From a virus: a stretch of 41,977 nt of DNA. The position numbers were made by a program, and so were the translations under genes. The stretch is from IMG/VR virus record IMGVR_UViG_3300024239_000005, positions 1 to 41,977 of that record. One strand, written 5' to 3'. The notes under the pieces were generated by a model that was given only the letters and a program-made list of their open reading frames with translations, made no database searches and had not been told where the DNA came from. Positions 1 through 5,799 of the stretch are shown one piece after another. Positions within the stretch are counted from its first letter, which is position 1, and each line of letters starts with the position of its first letter.

Positions 1-23
1 TGCTGCGTGGGATGCTGCGAGGG
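1..23. repeat. Terminal direct overlap with the window end
   Basis: Bases 1-23 are identical to 41955-41977. With one copy removed, the reading frame of the gene at the right end continues exactly into the reading frame at the left end. This fits a circular assembly with a leftover overlap, or a circularly permuted genome. The overlap is made of 12-bp tandem repeat units, so the true number of units at the junction is uncertain. Confidence 0.85.
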
Positions 24-103
24 CTGCTGCGTGGGATGCTGCGTGGGCTGCTGCGTGGGCTGCCCAGAATGAAATCTTCCTCGATATCGTCGGGAGAGAA
101 TGA
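2..103 (+). CDS. C-terminal part of Ala/Trp-repeat protein (rest at 41569-41977)
   Basis: This open frame has no start in the left end of the window. It encodes tetrapeptide units of the form [A/D]-A-A-[W/R], then a short tail ending in IVGRE and TGA. It joins in frame to the gene beginning at 41569 once the 23-bp overlap is removed, giving a protein of about 162 residues. The stop overlaps the ATG of the next gene (ATGA), so the two are probably translationally coupled. Function is unknown. Proteins with this Ala/Trp repeat tail are common as phage hypothetical proteins. Confidence 0.75.
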   Translation, partial: AAWDAARAAAWDAAWAAAWAAQNEIFLDIVGRE

Positions 104-492
104 CCATGCTCACCACCAACCAGATCCACCTAAACCGTCTCGACGCCAGCACGGACAGCGACGACGAATCCGCATATGCCGGCGAGACATTCACGACGAA
201 CGTCTACGGCATCGAGATTGAAATTGCGGGCGGATATCTGCTGGCAATCCTTGATGCCGAGGTGGATCTTGAGCACGACGGTATCGGCTGGGAGATCACA
301 GGCATCTCCTATAGCGGAGAGTATTCACGGCTAGGAGATGATAAACCAGATTTCGACGTTCAGGCCGTACGCTCGCGCAAGGAAGACACGACGCTCACTC
401 ACTACGTGGAGCGGGCTGTCTTGCGGGCAGTGACCAGCGACTACAATAAACTTGTTGATGAGGCTTATACGCACATTCGGAGGCCATCATGA
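100..492 (+). CDS. Hypothetical protein, 130 aa
   Basis: I do not recognise this protein. It starts at an ATG that overlaps the preceding TGA as ATGA; a second in-frame ATG lies two codons on. The product is acidic in its first half, with no membrane segment, no cysteine cluster and no clear motif. Its stop overlaps the ATG of the next small gene, so it sits in a tightly packed rightward operon of accessory genes (100-1892). It is a real gene by length, frame continuity and coupling at both ends. Confidence 0.7.
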   Translation: MTMLTTNQIHLNRLDASTDSDDESAYAGETFTTNVYGIEIEIAGGYLLAILDAEVDLEHDGIGWEITGISYSGEYSRLGDDKPDFDVQAVRSRKEDTTLTHYVERAVLRAVTSDYNKLVDEAYTHIRRPS

Positions 493-632
493 TCCCCCGC
501 GAAGAAATCCACATCCAGCGCATGAGCTTCGACCCGCCGCGCATCATCCGCTTCATGGATAGCCCACAGTTCCTGGCTGTCGTGTTCGGCGTCATCATCA
601 GTGTGTCGGCTATTGTCGGCCTGTCTGGATAG
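489..632 (+). CDS. Small membrane protein, 47 aa
   Basis: The ATG at 489 overlaps the upstream stop. The product has a charged N-terminal half containing several Arg and one hydrophobic segment near residues 27-45 (FLAVVFGVIISVSAIVGL), consistent with a single membrane-spanning helix. It is followed by an AGGAGG-type ribosome site for the next gene. The function is unknown. Both it and the next ORF encode single-helix membrane peptides, so they may act at the inner membrane together. Confidence 0.55.
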   Translation: MIPREEIHIQRMSFDPPRIIRFMDSPQFLAVVFGVIISVSAIVGLSG

Positions 633-641
633 GAGGAAGCT

Positions 642-770
642 ATGAACCCCATGGGCATCGCGGTAACGGCTTTCATCGCCGGGTTTGGTTTCGGCATCTG
701 GCTCACCGTTCACCGCATTCGGCAGATCATCAATGCGCGGATGCAGCAGTACCAGCATGGAGGCAAGTGA
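642..770 (+). CDS. Small membrane protein, 42 aa
   Basis: A strong ribosome site (AGGAGG at 631-636) precedes the ATG at 642. The product has an N-terminal hydrophobic, glycine-rich helix (about residues 5-23) followed by a basic, glutamine-rich tail. It is likely a single-pass inner-membrane peptide. Its TGA shares bases with the next ATG (770). No family was recognised. Confidence 0.55.
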   Translation: MNPMGIAVTAFIAGFGFGIWLTVHRIRQIINARMQQYQHGGK

Positions 771-1003
771 TGCGCCCTACGCTCCCTGCGAAGATCAACC
801 TAGCTGACGAGCCGGCCCGCTGGAAATGCATCTGCGGTCATGATCCCTGCGACGGCTTGGACTGTGGTGTCTATCTGCCTGGTCAAGAGCCGAGGCGAAA
901 GATAGCCACGCCGAAGTCGCCCGAGGAAATCAGGGCAATTCGACTCAGAGCATGGGCAACACGCAGAGAGAAGGCCGCCAGAAAGGCGAGGTGTAAATCA
1001 TGA
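770..1003 (+). CDS. Cys-rich hypothetical protein, 77 aa
   Basis: The start is taken as ATG 770, which shares a base with the upstream TGA; a GTG at 767 is an alternative. Four cysteines fall in the central segment CICGHDPCDGLDCG, with histidine nearby, so metal binding is possible. The C-terminal third is very basic (Arg/Lys-rich helix), suggesting nucleic-acid binding. Its stop overlaps the start at 1000. The function is unknown. Confidence 0.6.
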   Translation: MRPTLPAKINLADEPARWKCICGHDPCDGLDCGVYLPGQEPRRKIATPKSPEEIRAIRLRAWATRREKAARKARCKS

Positions 1004-1212
1004 GCCCCACAGAACTGCCCCCGTCACTGACGGCAAGGCCCAACATCCCTTTCGAGATGCAAACGCTCGAACAGCTTCGCGCCGAACGCGACTATTGGGC
1101 TCGCTGCGTCGCTGATGCCGGGGGCTTTGCCAGCGCAAATGCGGCCGACAAGTTTCGCAAGCGCTGCGAGGCGTGGATTCAGAGGCGCGAGCAGGAGTCG
1201 AAGACAGAATGA
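1000..1212 (+). CDS. Hypothetical protein, 70 aa
   Basis: A small charged protein starting at ATG 1000, which overlaps the stop of the previous gene. From about residue 20 it is predicted mostly helical, with many Arg and Glu. There is no membrane segment or recognisable motif. The stop overlaps the next ATG at 1209. It is part of the same coupled operon, and its function is unknown. Confidence 0.6.
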   Translation: MSPTELPPSLTARPNIPFEMQTLEQLRAERDYWARCVADAGGFASANAADKFRKRCEAWIQRREQESKTE

Positions 1213-1892
1213 CCTCACCCATTCCCAAGGCCACTATAAAGGTGGCAGAAGCTGCCTTTGAACAGGCAATGCATGATGGGCGAGACCCGCTTGAGGCCGG
1301 CATCCTCGCCGCCCTGCCGCACCTCGCCCCGCCAGCGCCGCCCCTTCCTAAAGGGTGGCGAGCCGTCCCGGTTGATAACGGTCCGACCATCGCCGACACG
1401 GAAATCCCTCCGGACATGCTTCAGGCCGGCGTAGAAACCTACGACGCGGCGCAACGAGATCTCGGCGAAAACTACGTGGCCGGCAAAACGATTGATTGGG
1501 ACACGCACATGATCGTCACGGCGATTTACCGCGCCATGCTAGCCGCCGCTCCAGAGCCGCCAGCCAACAGTCAAAGATCGCTTGACGGTTCCGAACCCAT
1601 GATGACTGATGAAGAAATCTCCGAGTTCATCAAGGAAAACGGTCAGCCGGAAGACACGTTCCCCTATCTGCGGGTACCGCTGTCCCCGGCCGCCGACCCG
1701 GTGAAGGTGCAACTCGTCGAGGCGCTGAAGGGCTACGAGGAATGGGAAGCCGACATCGTTATGAACGGCGATTGGTCAGATGACTTCCCCAAACTGACCG
1801 AAGCCCAATACGACCGGATGATGGAGTTGCAGGAAATGCGCAACGCCGCTCTTTCCGCTGCCGAAGCTGAGGAAAACAGAAATAAAGGTTGA
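1209..1892 (+). CDS. Hypothetical phage protein, 227 aa
   Basis: ATG 1209 is chosen because it overlaps the upstream TGA; an in-frame ATG at 1173 would overlap the upstream gene by 40 bases. The protein is acidic. Its N-terminal half includes 'AIYRAMLAAAPEPP', a segment I associate with phage accessory proteins of unknown function, and the second half is Glu-rich and helical (MMELQEMRNAA). It is the last gene of the 100-1892 operon and is followed by 268 bp of structured noncoding DNA. Confidence 0.7.
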   Translation: MTSPIPKATIKVAEAAFEQAMHDGRDPLEAGILAALPHLAPPAPPLPKGWRAVPVDNGPTIADTEIPPDMLQAGVETYDAAQRDLGENYVAGKTIDWDTHMIVTAIYRAMLAAAPEPPANSQRSLDGSEPMMTDEEISEFIKENGQPEDTFPYLRVPLSPAADPVKVQLVEALKGYEEWEADIVMNGDWSDDFPKLTEAQYDRMMELQEMRNAALSAAEAEENRNKG

Positions 1893-1939
1893 CACGCTCC
1901 CCGACATATCCGAATATCAACCCAACAAGGAGATTGATT

Positions 1940-1985
1940 ATACCGCGCACGCCCTCCCTGGCGCGGTATCGCTGAGGCGGCAGCG
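1940..1985 (+). terminator. Paired hairpins downstream of operon, possible terminator
   Basis: A perfect 9-bp inverted repeat (ATACCGCGC at 1940-1948 / GCGCGGTAT at 1961-1969) is followed by a second stem (CGCTG 1970-1974 / CAGCG 1981-1985). A T5 run lies at 1992-1996. The T run is not directly attached to the stem, so termination is plausible but not certain. The remainder of 1893-2160 holds no ORF of note. Confidence 0.4.
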
Positions 1986-2160
1986 GTCGGGTTTTTCTCC
2001 TCCTGGCCCGTAAAGCCTAAGACGGCACCGCCTGTTAAGCCCCATGAGGGGTGAAATGTCACGCTAGGAGGCGATAGTAAGCCCTAGCCGCATAGGCCCG
2101 CAATAGAGCTAATAGCGTGGGAGTGGCACTAGAGATTTACTAGCCATTAGGTGATTTAAG

Positions 2161-2571
2161 ATGCTCGATCATCCTTGTTTGATATGGGCTGGAGCTAAAA
2201 ACGATAAGGGTTATGGGTACGTCAGAATTGCAGGAAAAGTATCTAGAGTACATCGGTTAGTCGCATCAATTGCCTACGGCCCCATAAGTAAAGGGGATGT
2301 TGTGATGCATAGATGCGATAACCCATCGTGTTACAGAGTAGAGCATTTGGCTGTCGGATCTCAAAAGGACAATATTAGAGATATGATTTTAAAAGGTAGG
2401 TCTGGATTTGTCGGGGAAAGAAACCAGCATGCCAAGCTTACCAAAGAAGATGTGATATATATAAGAGGCTCATCTATGAGCGGAAGGAAATTGGCCTCAG
2501 TTTACGGAGTAAGCGAAGCTTGTATTTCAGAAGCTAGGTCTGGGAAAAAATGGAAGTGGTTAACTCCTTGA
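2161..2571 (+). CDS. HNH homing endonuclease, 136 aa
   Basis: A free-standing HNH endonuclease. The N-terminal half has the phage HNH pattern: LIWAGA, then GYGYVRI, then VHRLV, then HRCDNPSCYRVEHL, which supplies the metal-binding His/Asn residues. The C-terminal half (about 100-136) has a helix-turn-helix-like DNA-binding segment (GRKLASVYGVSEACISEA), typical of the NUMOD-type tails of these enzymes. The gene is visibly more AT-rich than its neighbours, a sign of recent transfer. It stands alone between structured noncoding stretches. AGGTGA precedes ATG 2161 with a spacing of about 8. Confidence 0.85.
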   Translation: MLDHPCLIWAGAKNDKGYGYVRIAGKVSRVHRLVASIAYGPISKGDVVMHRCDNPSCYRVEHLAVGSQKDNIRDMILKGRSGFVGERNQHAKLTKEDVIYIRGSSMSGRKLASVYGVSEACISEARSGKKWKWLTP

Positions 2572-2748
2572 GGCTCGCATACCCTCAAGGCCGCGCAGCC
2601 GGAGACTCGCGGAAATAAGCCCGGCAGGGTGGGGACGGTTTTTCTGGTTACCTTTCACCGATCTGACCACCTGATAGCGCCGCTATCTAAAAAACGAGGC
2701 CCTCGCTGTTGCAACCAGCGGGGCTAATCCATAGAAAGGAGGTAACCA
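2572..2748 (+). other. Structured noncoding leader with two hairpins
   Basis: No gene was found here. There are two hairpins. GATAGC 2673-2678 / GCTATC 2682-2687 has a 3-base loop and is followed by an A6 run, which would read as a terminator on the minus strand. A 9-bp stem with one bulged T spans 2699-2724. The second stem ends 10 bases before a perfect AAAGGAGGT (2735-2743), so it could influence translation of the 14-codon ORF that follows. Confidence 0.45.
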
Positions 2749-2793
2749 ATGGCCTGCAAACCTAAGCCTTCCAAGCCACGTCCTGGAAAGTGA
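2749..2793 (+). CDS. 14-aa basic, proline-rich peptide ORF
   Basis: The ORF reads MACKPKPSKPRPGK and stop. It is preceded by AAAGGAGGT at 2735-2743, a near-perfect Shine-Dalgarno with good spacing, and followed 7 bases later by an intrinsic terminator. Such a strong ribosome site before so short an ORF suggests a genuine micro-peptide or a translated leader. The product is strongly cationic with Lys-Pro repeats and one Cys. No family was recognised. Confidence 0.5.
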   Translation: MACKPKPSKPRPGK

Positions 2794-2800
2794 AACAAAG

Positions 2801-2825
2801 GCCCCGGCGATGAACCGGGGCTTTT
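2801..2825 (+). terminator. Intrinsic terminator, probably bidirectional
   Basis: A 7-bp GC stem (GCCCCGG 2801-2807 / CCGGGGC 2815-2821) is followed by TTTT. On the other strand the stem is followed by CTTTGTTT. It lies between the converging 2749-2793 ORF and the leftward gene ending at 2851, so it can serve both directions. Confidence 0.8.
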
Positions 2826-2850
2826 CAACTAGTGCATATTTTGCACGGGT

Positions 2851-3042
2851 TCATTCATACGGTTCCATACGATGCAGCAAAGCCCTACAGGCTAAAGCCG
2901 TCCGCAAATCCGCACCACGCTTCTTCATATCGACCACAGAGTTAGCAGATACGCCGAGAAGCCGGGCGCATTTCGCATCAGAACGAGCAAGGCCGGCGGA
3001 CTTCATATCCGCCAGCCAGCTAATGAATGATGAGGGTGTCAT
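2851..3042 (-). CDS. Small HTH protein, Cro-like candidate, 63 aa
   Basis: The start is taken at ATG 3042, overlapping the upstream stop as ATGA; a longer frame to 3096 would overlap the upstream gene by 58 bases. The segment KCARLLGVSANSVVDMKKRG reads as a helix-turn-helix with a turn glycine and a following recognition helix, as in small Cro/CI-type regulators. It is the second gene of a two-gene leftward operon driven by the promoter at 3292-3319, whose -35 lies in a palindrome. I infer a repressor of early genes. There is no peptidase domain and no integrase in the window to make it a lysogeny repressor. Confidence 0.6.
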   Translation of the reverse strand: MTPSSFISWLADMKSAGLARSDAKCARLLGVSANSVVDMKKRGADLRTALACRALLHRMEPYE

Positions 3043-3266
3043 TGGGAATTGATCCCAGTCTTCACATAATCCCGCATGCGCCTCGCGGATTCCCATTCAA
3101 TGCGCAATTTAGCAACCATTCGATCGGCTTGTTTCCCAATATACACATCACGAACCTTTTCAGCTTCCTTTTCCAGCCGCAGCATTTCGGCGTCCCAATC
3201 GGTGCGGGCGGCATCTTTGCGCATTTCATAAGCCTTGGCTTTGTCCGATTTATCAATGTACCGCAT
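3039..3266 (-). CDS. Charged helical protein of regulatory operon, 75 aa
   Basis: ATG 3266 has a good ribosome site (AGGAGATAGAA) and is the first gene behind the leftward promoter. The product is very rich in Lys, Arg, Glu and Asp, predicted helical throughout, without cysteine or membrane segment. It overlaps the HTH gene by 4 bases. No family was recognised. Its position suggests a partner or modulator of the downstream HTH protein. Confidence 0.65.
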   Translation of the reverse strand: MRYIDKSDKAKAYEMRKDAARTDWDAEMLRLEKEAEKVRDVYIGKQADRMVAKLRIEWESARRMRDYVKTGINSQ

Positions 3267-3291
3267 TTCTATCTCCTGTCTTGATGTCCCA

Positions 3292-3319
3292 ATCATACAA
3301 CAAACTTTGACGAAGTCAA
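3292..3319 (-). promoter_or_regulatory. Leftward sigma70-type promoter
   Basis: On the minus strand the -35 is TTGACT (plus 3314-3319) and the -10 is TATGAT (plus 3292-3297), with a 16-bp spacer. It lies just upstream of the ATG at 3266 and its ribosome site. Confidence 0.7.
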
Positions 3320-3343
3320 CAGCCAAATACAAAAAAGTTTGGC
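3307..3343. promoter_or_regulatory. Operator candidates: palindromes at leftward promoter
   Basis: A perfect palindrome TTGAC-gaa-GTCAA (3307-3319) contains the -35 of the leftward promoter. A second inverted repeat GCCAAA (3322-3327) / TTTGGC (3338-3343) lies directly upstream. Both are of a size and position suited to binding by a dimeric HTH regulator such as the one at 2851-3042. Confidence 0.5.
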
Positions 3344-3395
3344 AAATGAGCCGTTCGGCATACACCTTTGGTCGATTTGCGTTTGAAGATTACGC

Positions 3396-3433
3396 TTGAA
3401 ACATCGCCCATCTAGCGATATGATAGGCGATGT
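3396..3433 (+). promoter_or_regulatory. Rightward promoter within an inverted repeat
   Basis: TTGAAA (3396-3401), a 17-bp spacer and TATGAT (3419-3424) form a rightward sigma70-type promoter for the genes from 3561. An 8-bp perfect inverted repeat (ACATCGCC 3401-3408 / GGCGATGT 3426-3433) brackets the -10, a likely operator or transcript-start hairpin. The leader to 3561 is about 130 bp with no convincing ORF of its own. Confidence 0.6.
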
Positions 3434-3560
3434 CAGCGAGCCTCGTGGAAGGACATGAAGAGTGACGAATCGCCATGGTGGAGCCCGTTAACTACGCCCC
3501 GTAATCCATGGCAGCAGGTATCAAGCCCTGCCTCGCTGATAAAAACACAGGAGAGAGATG

Positions 3561-3902
3561 ATGCCGAAAACCCGCTATTGGTGGACTACAGCAACAACAG
3601 AACAAAAGCTCCATCAGGTCAAACACGCCATAGAGGCTGGACTGACTAGCGGCGAGACCGCGACCATGCTCGGCACGTATCAATGGGCGGTTTCTGGTTT
3701 TGCTCAGCGTAACGGCCTCAGTTTCGCAAACAGCGACAAGGTAGCCTCAAACCGCAAGAGGGCTATGAGCAACAAGAATGCCGAAGCCGCCCGCGTTGCT
3801 GCTTGGCGTTCTCAGGGCATGGAAGAAACAGACATCTTCGACCGTATCGACTACCGCCGCACCAATGACGACGATGTGCAGGAACTGAGGTTCACAGAAT
3901 GA
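3561..3902 (+). CDS. GcrA-like N-terminal HTH protein, 113 aa
   Basis: The ribosome site GGAGAGAG precedes two adjacent ATGs (3558 and 3561). Residues 8-50 (WTTATTEQKLHQVKHAIEAG, then TATMLGTYQWAVSGFAQRNGL) resemble the N-terminal helix-turn-helix of the alphaproteobacterial regulator GcrA, including the W-T/E start and the A-V-x-G-x-x-R-x-x-L helix. The rest is charged and acidic at the end. It is the first gene of the rightward 3561-4556 set. A DNA-binding role is likely but its target is unknown. Confidence 0.6.
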   Translation: MPKTRYWWTTATTEQKLHQVKHAIEAGLTSGETATMLGTYQWAVSGFAQRNGLSFANSDKVASNRKRAMSNKNAEAARVAAWRSQGMEETDIFDRIDYRRTNDDDVQELRFTE

Positions 3903-4120
3903 ACCATTTCCTAGAAACAACAGCAGCGCTCCACAGGTTGGCAATTGCCCTTGCCAACCTGTTCAAAAGCCGACAACGAATCGCAAATGAAGCCGAGCTG
4001 GACATCTGGTGGGACACTGGCAGTATCGTGTATGATCCTAGCCAGCTCATCAGCGAGAAATATGACTGGAAGGTGGTGAGAGTAAAGGACTACGAGGAAG
4101 CCGAGACAGGAGAGAAGTGA
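3899..4120 (+). CDS. Hypothetical protein, 73 aa
   Basis: ATG 3899 overlaps the upstream TGA. The first 25 residues are mildly hydrophobic (TAALHRLAIALANLF), perhaps an amphipathic helix, and the remainder is acidic with several Trp. No motif was recognised. Its TGA shares a base with the next ATG. Confidence 0.6.
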   Translation: MNHFLETTAALHRLAIALANLFKSRQRIANEAELDIWWDTGSIVYDPSQLISEKYDWKVVRVKDYEEAETGEK

Positions 4121-4323
4121 TGCATCCCTATCCTCATTGCCGCATCAAGTCAGTGACAGTCTCACACGACAGGCTAGGTACCGGCTTCATCACAACGGTA
4201 TCAACTGAACGCGGCAAGCTATGGGGAATGTACGAGCTTGAGGCGGTTGACTATGACAAACTGCCGCCAGTGCGCCGGTACGAGTTCTATGGGTTCCCGT
4301 TGGTTAGCTTTGGAGAGAAGTGA
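4120..4323 (+). CDS. Hypothetical protein, 67 aa
   Basis: ATG 4120 shares a base with the preceding stop (TGATG); GTG 4117 is an alternative. It is a small beta-rich protein with aromatic residues toward the end (RRYEFYGFPLVSFGEK). No family was recognised. It is part of the coupled rightward set. Confidence 0.6.
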   Translation: MHPYPHCRIKSVTVSHDRLGTGFITTVSTERGKLWGMYELEAVDYDKLPPVRRYEFYGFPLVSFGEK

Positions 4324-4556
4324 TGGCAAACATTGAAATTGGCGGGCAGACATACAAAGTGGTAGAGTCGATGGGGTTCGTTCACAGCATCGGCCTCTAT
4401 GCAAAGGTGGTGAATGATGCCGGAAACGAGCGGATGGCTGTGAAACGTGGAAAGGAATGGATGTTCTGGACAGCACATGACAGGGTCGAGCCACTACGCA
4501 AGGCTATCAAGGGCGGCTGGAAACCAGGGGATGGTCCGTCTGTTCGCGGCCAATGA
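4323..4556 (+). CDS. Hypothetical protein, 77 aa
   Basis: It starts at ATG 4323, which shares a base with the preceding stop. It is a basic, glycine-rich small protein with two Trp residues in GKEWMFWTAHDR. No family was recognised. It is the last complete gene before the packaging module. Confidence 0.6.
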   Translation: MANIEIGGQTYKVVESMGFVHSIGLYAKVVNDAGNERMAVKRGKEWMFWTAHDRVEPLRKAIKGGWKPGDGPSVRGQ

Positions 4557-4571
4557 GCACGAGGAACAAAA

Positions 4572-4631
4572 GTGATCCCAGGTAGCGTAACATTCTCTCA
4601 AGACCTATTCGACCGATTGTGCGCAACCTAA
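4572..4631 (+). pseudogene. Possible remnant of a terminase-small-subunit-like ORF
   Basis: A GTG-initiated 19-codon frame reads MIPGSVTFSQDLFDRLCAT and stop. Its end resembles the opening of small-terminase-like HTH proteins ('...ERLADG...'). It may be a fragment left by a deletion, or chance. It lies immediately upstream of the packaging genes. Confidence 0.2.
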
Positions 4632-4647
4632 ATAATCAGAAAGTACG

Positions 4648-5076
4648 ATGCCCAAAGGTGGACTAAGACCAGGAACCGGCAGGCCCAAAGGGGCGCTAGC
4701 CAAAAAGACCAGAGCGGTAGCTGAAAAGGCTGCCGCTACTGGCATGACGCCGCTTGAGGTCATGATTGACAACATGCGGCATTTCTATCAAGCCGCCGTC
4801 GACGCGGAGGCTACGATTGCCGGAATGACTGTTGACGAGATGCTTGGCAAGATCGGCGTAGACGCTACGCCTGATGAGCAGTTCAAGTTCCTCCTCGCTC
4901 AGGTCAAGCAGACGGCGGGTTTCAGGCAGATGGCGCAAGATGCGGCTAGGGACGCATCGCCGTTCATTCACCCAAGGCTATCGGCTGTTGACTACAAAAT
5001 GTCAGGCTCGCTCGAAATCACGAACAAGGAACAGCGTGACGCGGCAGTAGCGGCGGCGGCGAGGGCTGACAAGTGA
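4648..5076 (+). CDS. Terminase small subunit candidate, 142 aa
   Basis: The N-terminus is basic and glycine/proline rich (PGTGRPKGALAKKT), followed by helical segments and a conserved-looking ASPFIHPRLSAV. This pattern is seen in proteins encoded just before the large terminase in short-tailed phages and is often annotated as small terminase, which recognises DNA and recruits the large subunit. Support here is mostly position and general pattern. The stop overlaps the GTG start of the methyltransferase. The ribosome site before ATG 4648 is weak. Confidence 0.55.
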   Translation: MPKGGLRPGTGRPKGALAKKTRAVAEKAAATGMTPLEVMIDNMRHFYQAAVDAEATIAGMTVDEMLGKIGVDATPDEQFKFLLAQVKQTAGFRQMAQDAARDASPFIHPRLSAVDYKMSGSLEITNKEQRDAAVAAAARADK

Positions 5077-5799
5077 CACCTTGGAAGCGCAAAGAAGTCA
5101 TAGGCGATTGCACGCTCTATCTGGGCGACTGCATGGAGATAATGCCGACGCTGCCGCCTGTAGCCGTCGTTTTGACTGACCCTCCATATGGTATCGATTA
5201 CCAGAGCGGGCATGCAACGGATGAGCTTTGGGCCGAAGGTCGTAAGATCGCCAACGACAACGACGTGACCGCCCGAGACGCTTTCATCGCGAACTGGCTC
5301 GCAACTCAGGCAACGCCGATCCTGGCATTTGGCTCTCGGCGCAAGCCCGAGCCGCAGGGCTGCAGAATGGTCTTGGTTTGGGATAAGTGGCCAGCGCTTG
5401 GCATGGGTGCTCTTGACCTACCATGGAAGCCGTCGAGCGAGGAAATCTATGTTATTGGCAAGGGCTTCAAAGGGGGCGCGCGACGAAAGCAATGTTCTTT
5501 ACTGCCCGCCTGTCCAGAGCATGGCGAAGAATGGACGGCAGCACCCGAACCAGAAGCCTGTCGATCTCCTCAAGCGCCTTCTGCTGAAATCGCCCGAAGG
5601 AACAGTCTTTGACCCGTTTATGGGTAGCGGAAGCACGGGCGTGGCTGCCGTGCAGCTTGGTCGGCAATTCATCGGCGTTGAGCTGATGCCAGCATATTTT
5701 GACATAGCCTGCGAGCGCATTCGCAAGGCTTACGCCCAACCTGACATGTTTGTAAGCACGCCGAAGATCACAGAAACACAGGAAGGGCTTGCGTTCTGA
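5073..5799 (+). pseudogene. DNA (N4/N6) methyltransferase, frameshifted
   Basis: The first frame (GTG 5073 to 5612) carries the catalytic motif DPPYGI (residues 36-41). The +1 frame (about 5472 to 5799) carries NQKPVDLL and the SAM-binding FDPFMGSGSTG. DPPY before FxGxG is the class beta order of adenine-N6/cytosine-N4 methylases. The two halves meet at a G5 run (5472-5476). Removing one G gives a continuous protein of about 241 residues reading GKGFKGARDESNVLYCPP across the join. This may be a sequencing error, a true inactivation, or a +1 frameshift site. In phages such solitary methylases usually protect DNA from host restriction. The stop overlaps the terminase ATG. Confidence 0.8.

Noticed and set aside
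1893-2748. Group I intron around the HNH gene
   Set aside because: I could not find convincing P3/P7 core sequences or an interrupted gene; kept only as an open question.
3455-3649. Possible 64-codon rightward ORF in the leader before 3561
   Set aside because: It has a fair ribosome-like site but overlaps the well-supported 3561 gene in another frame, and its composition is low complexity.
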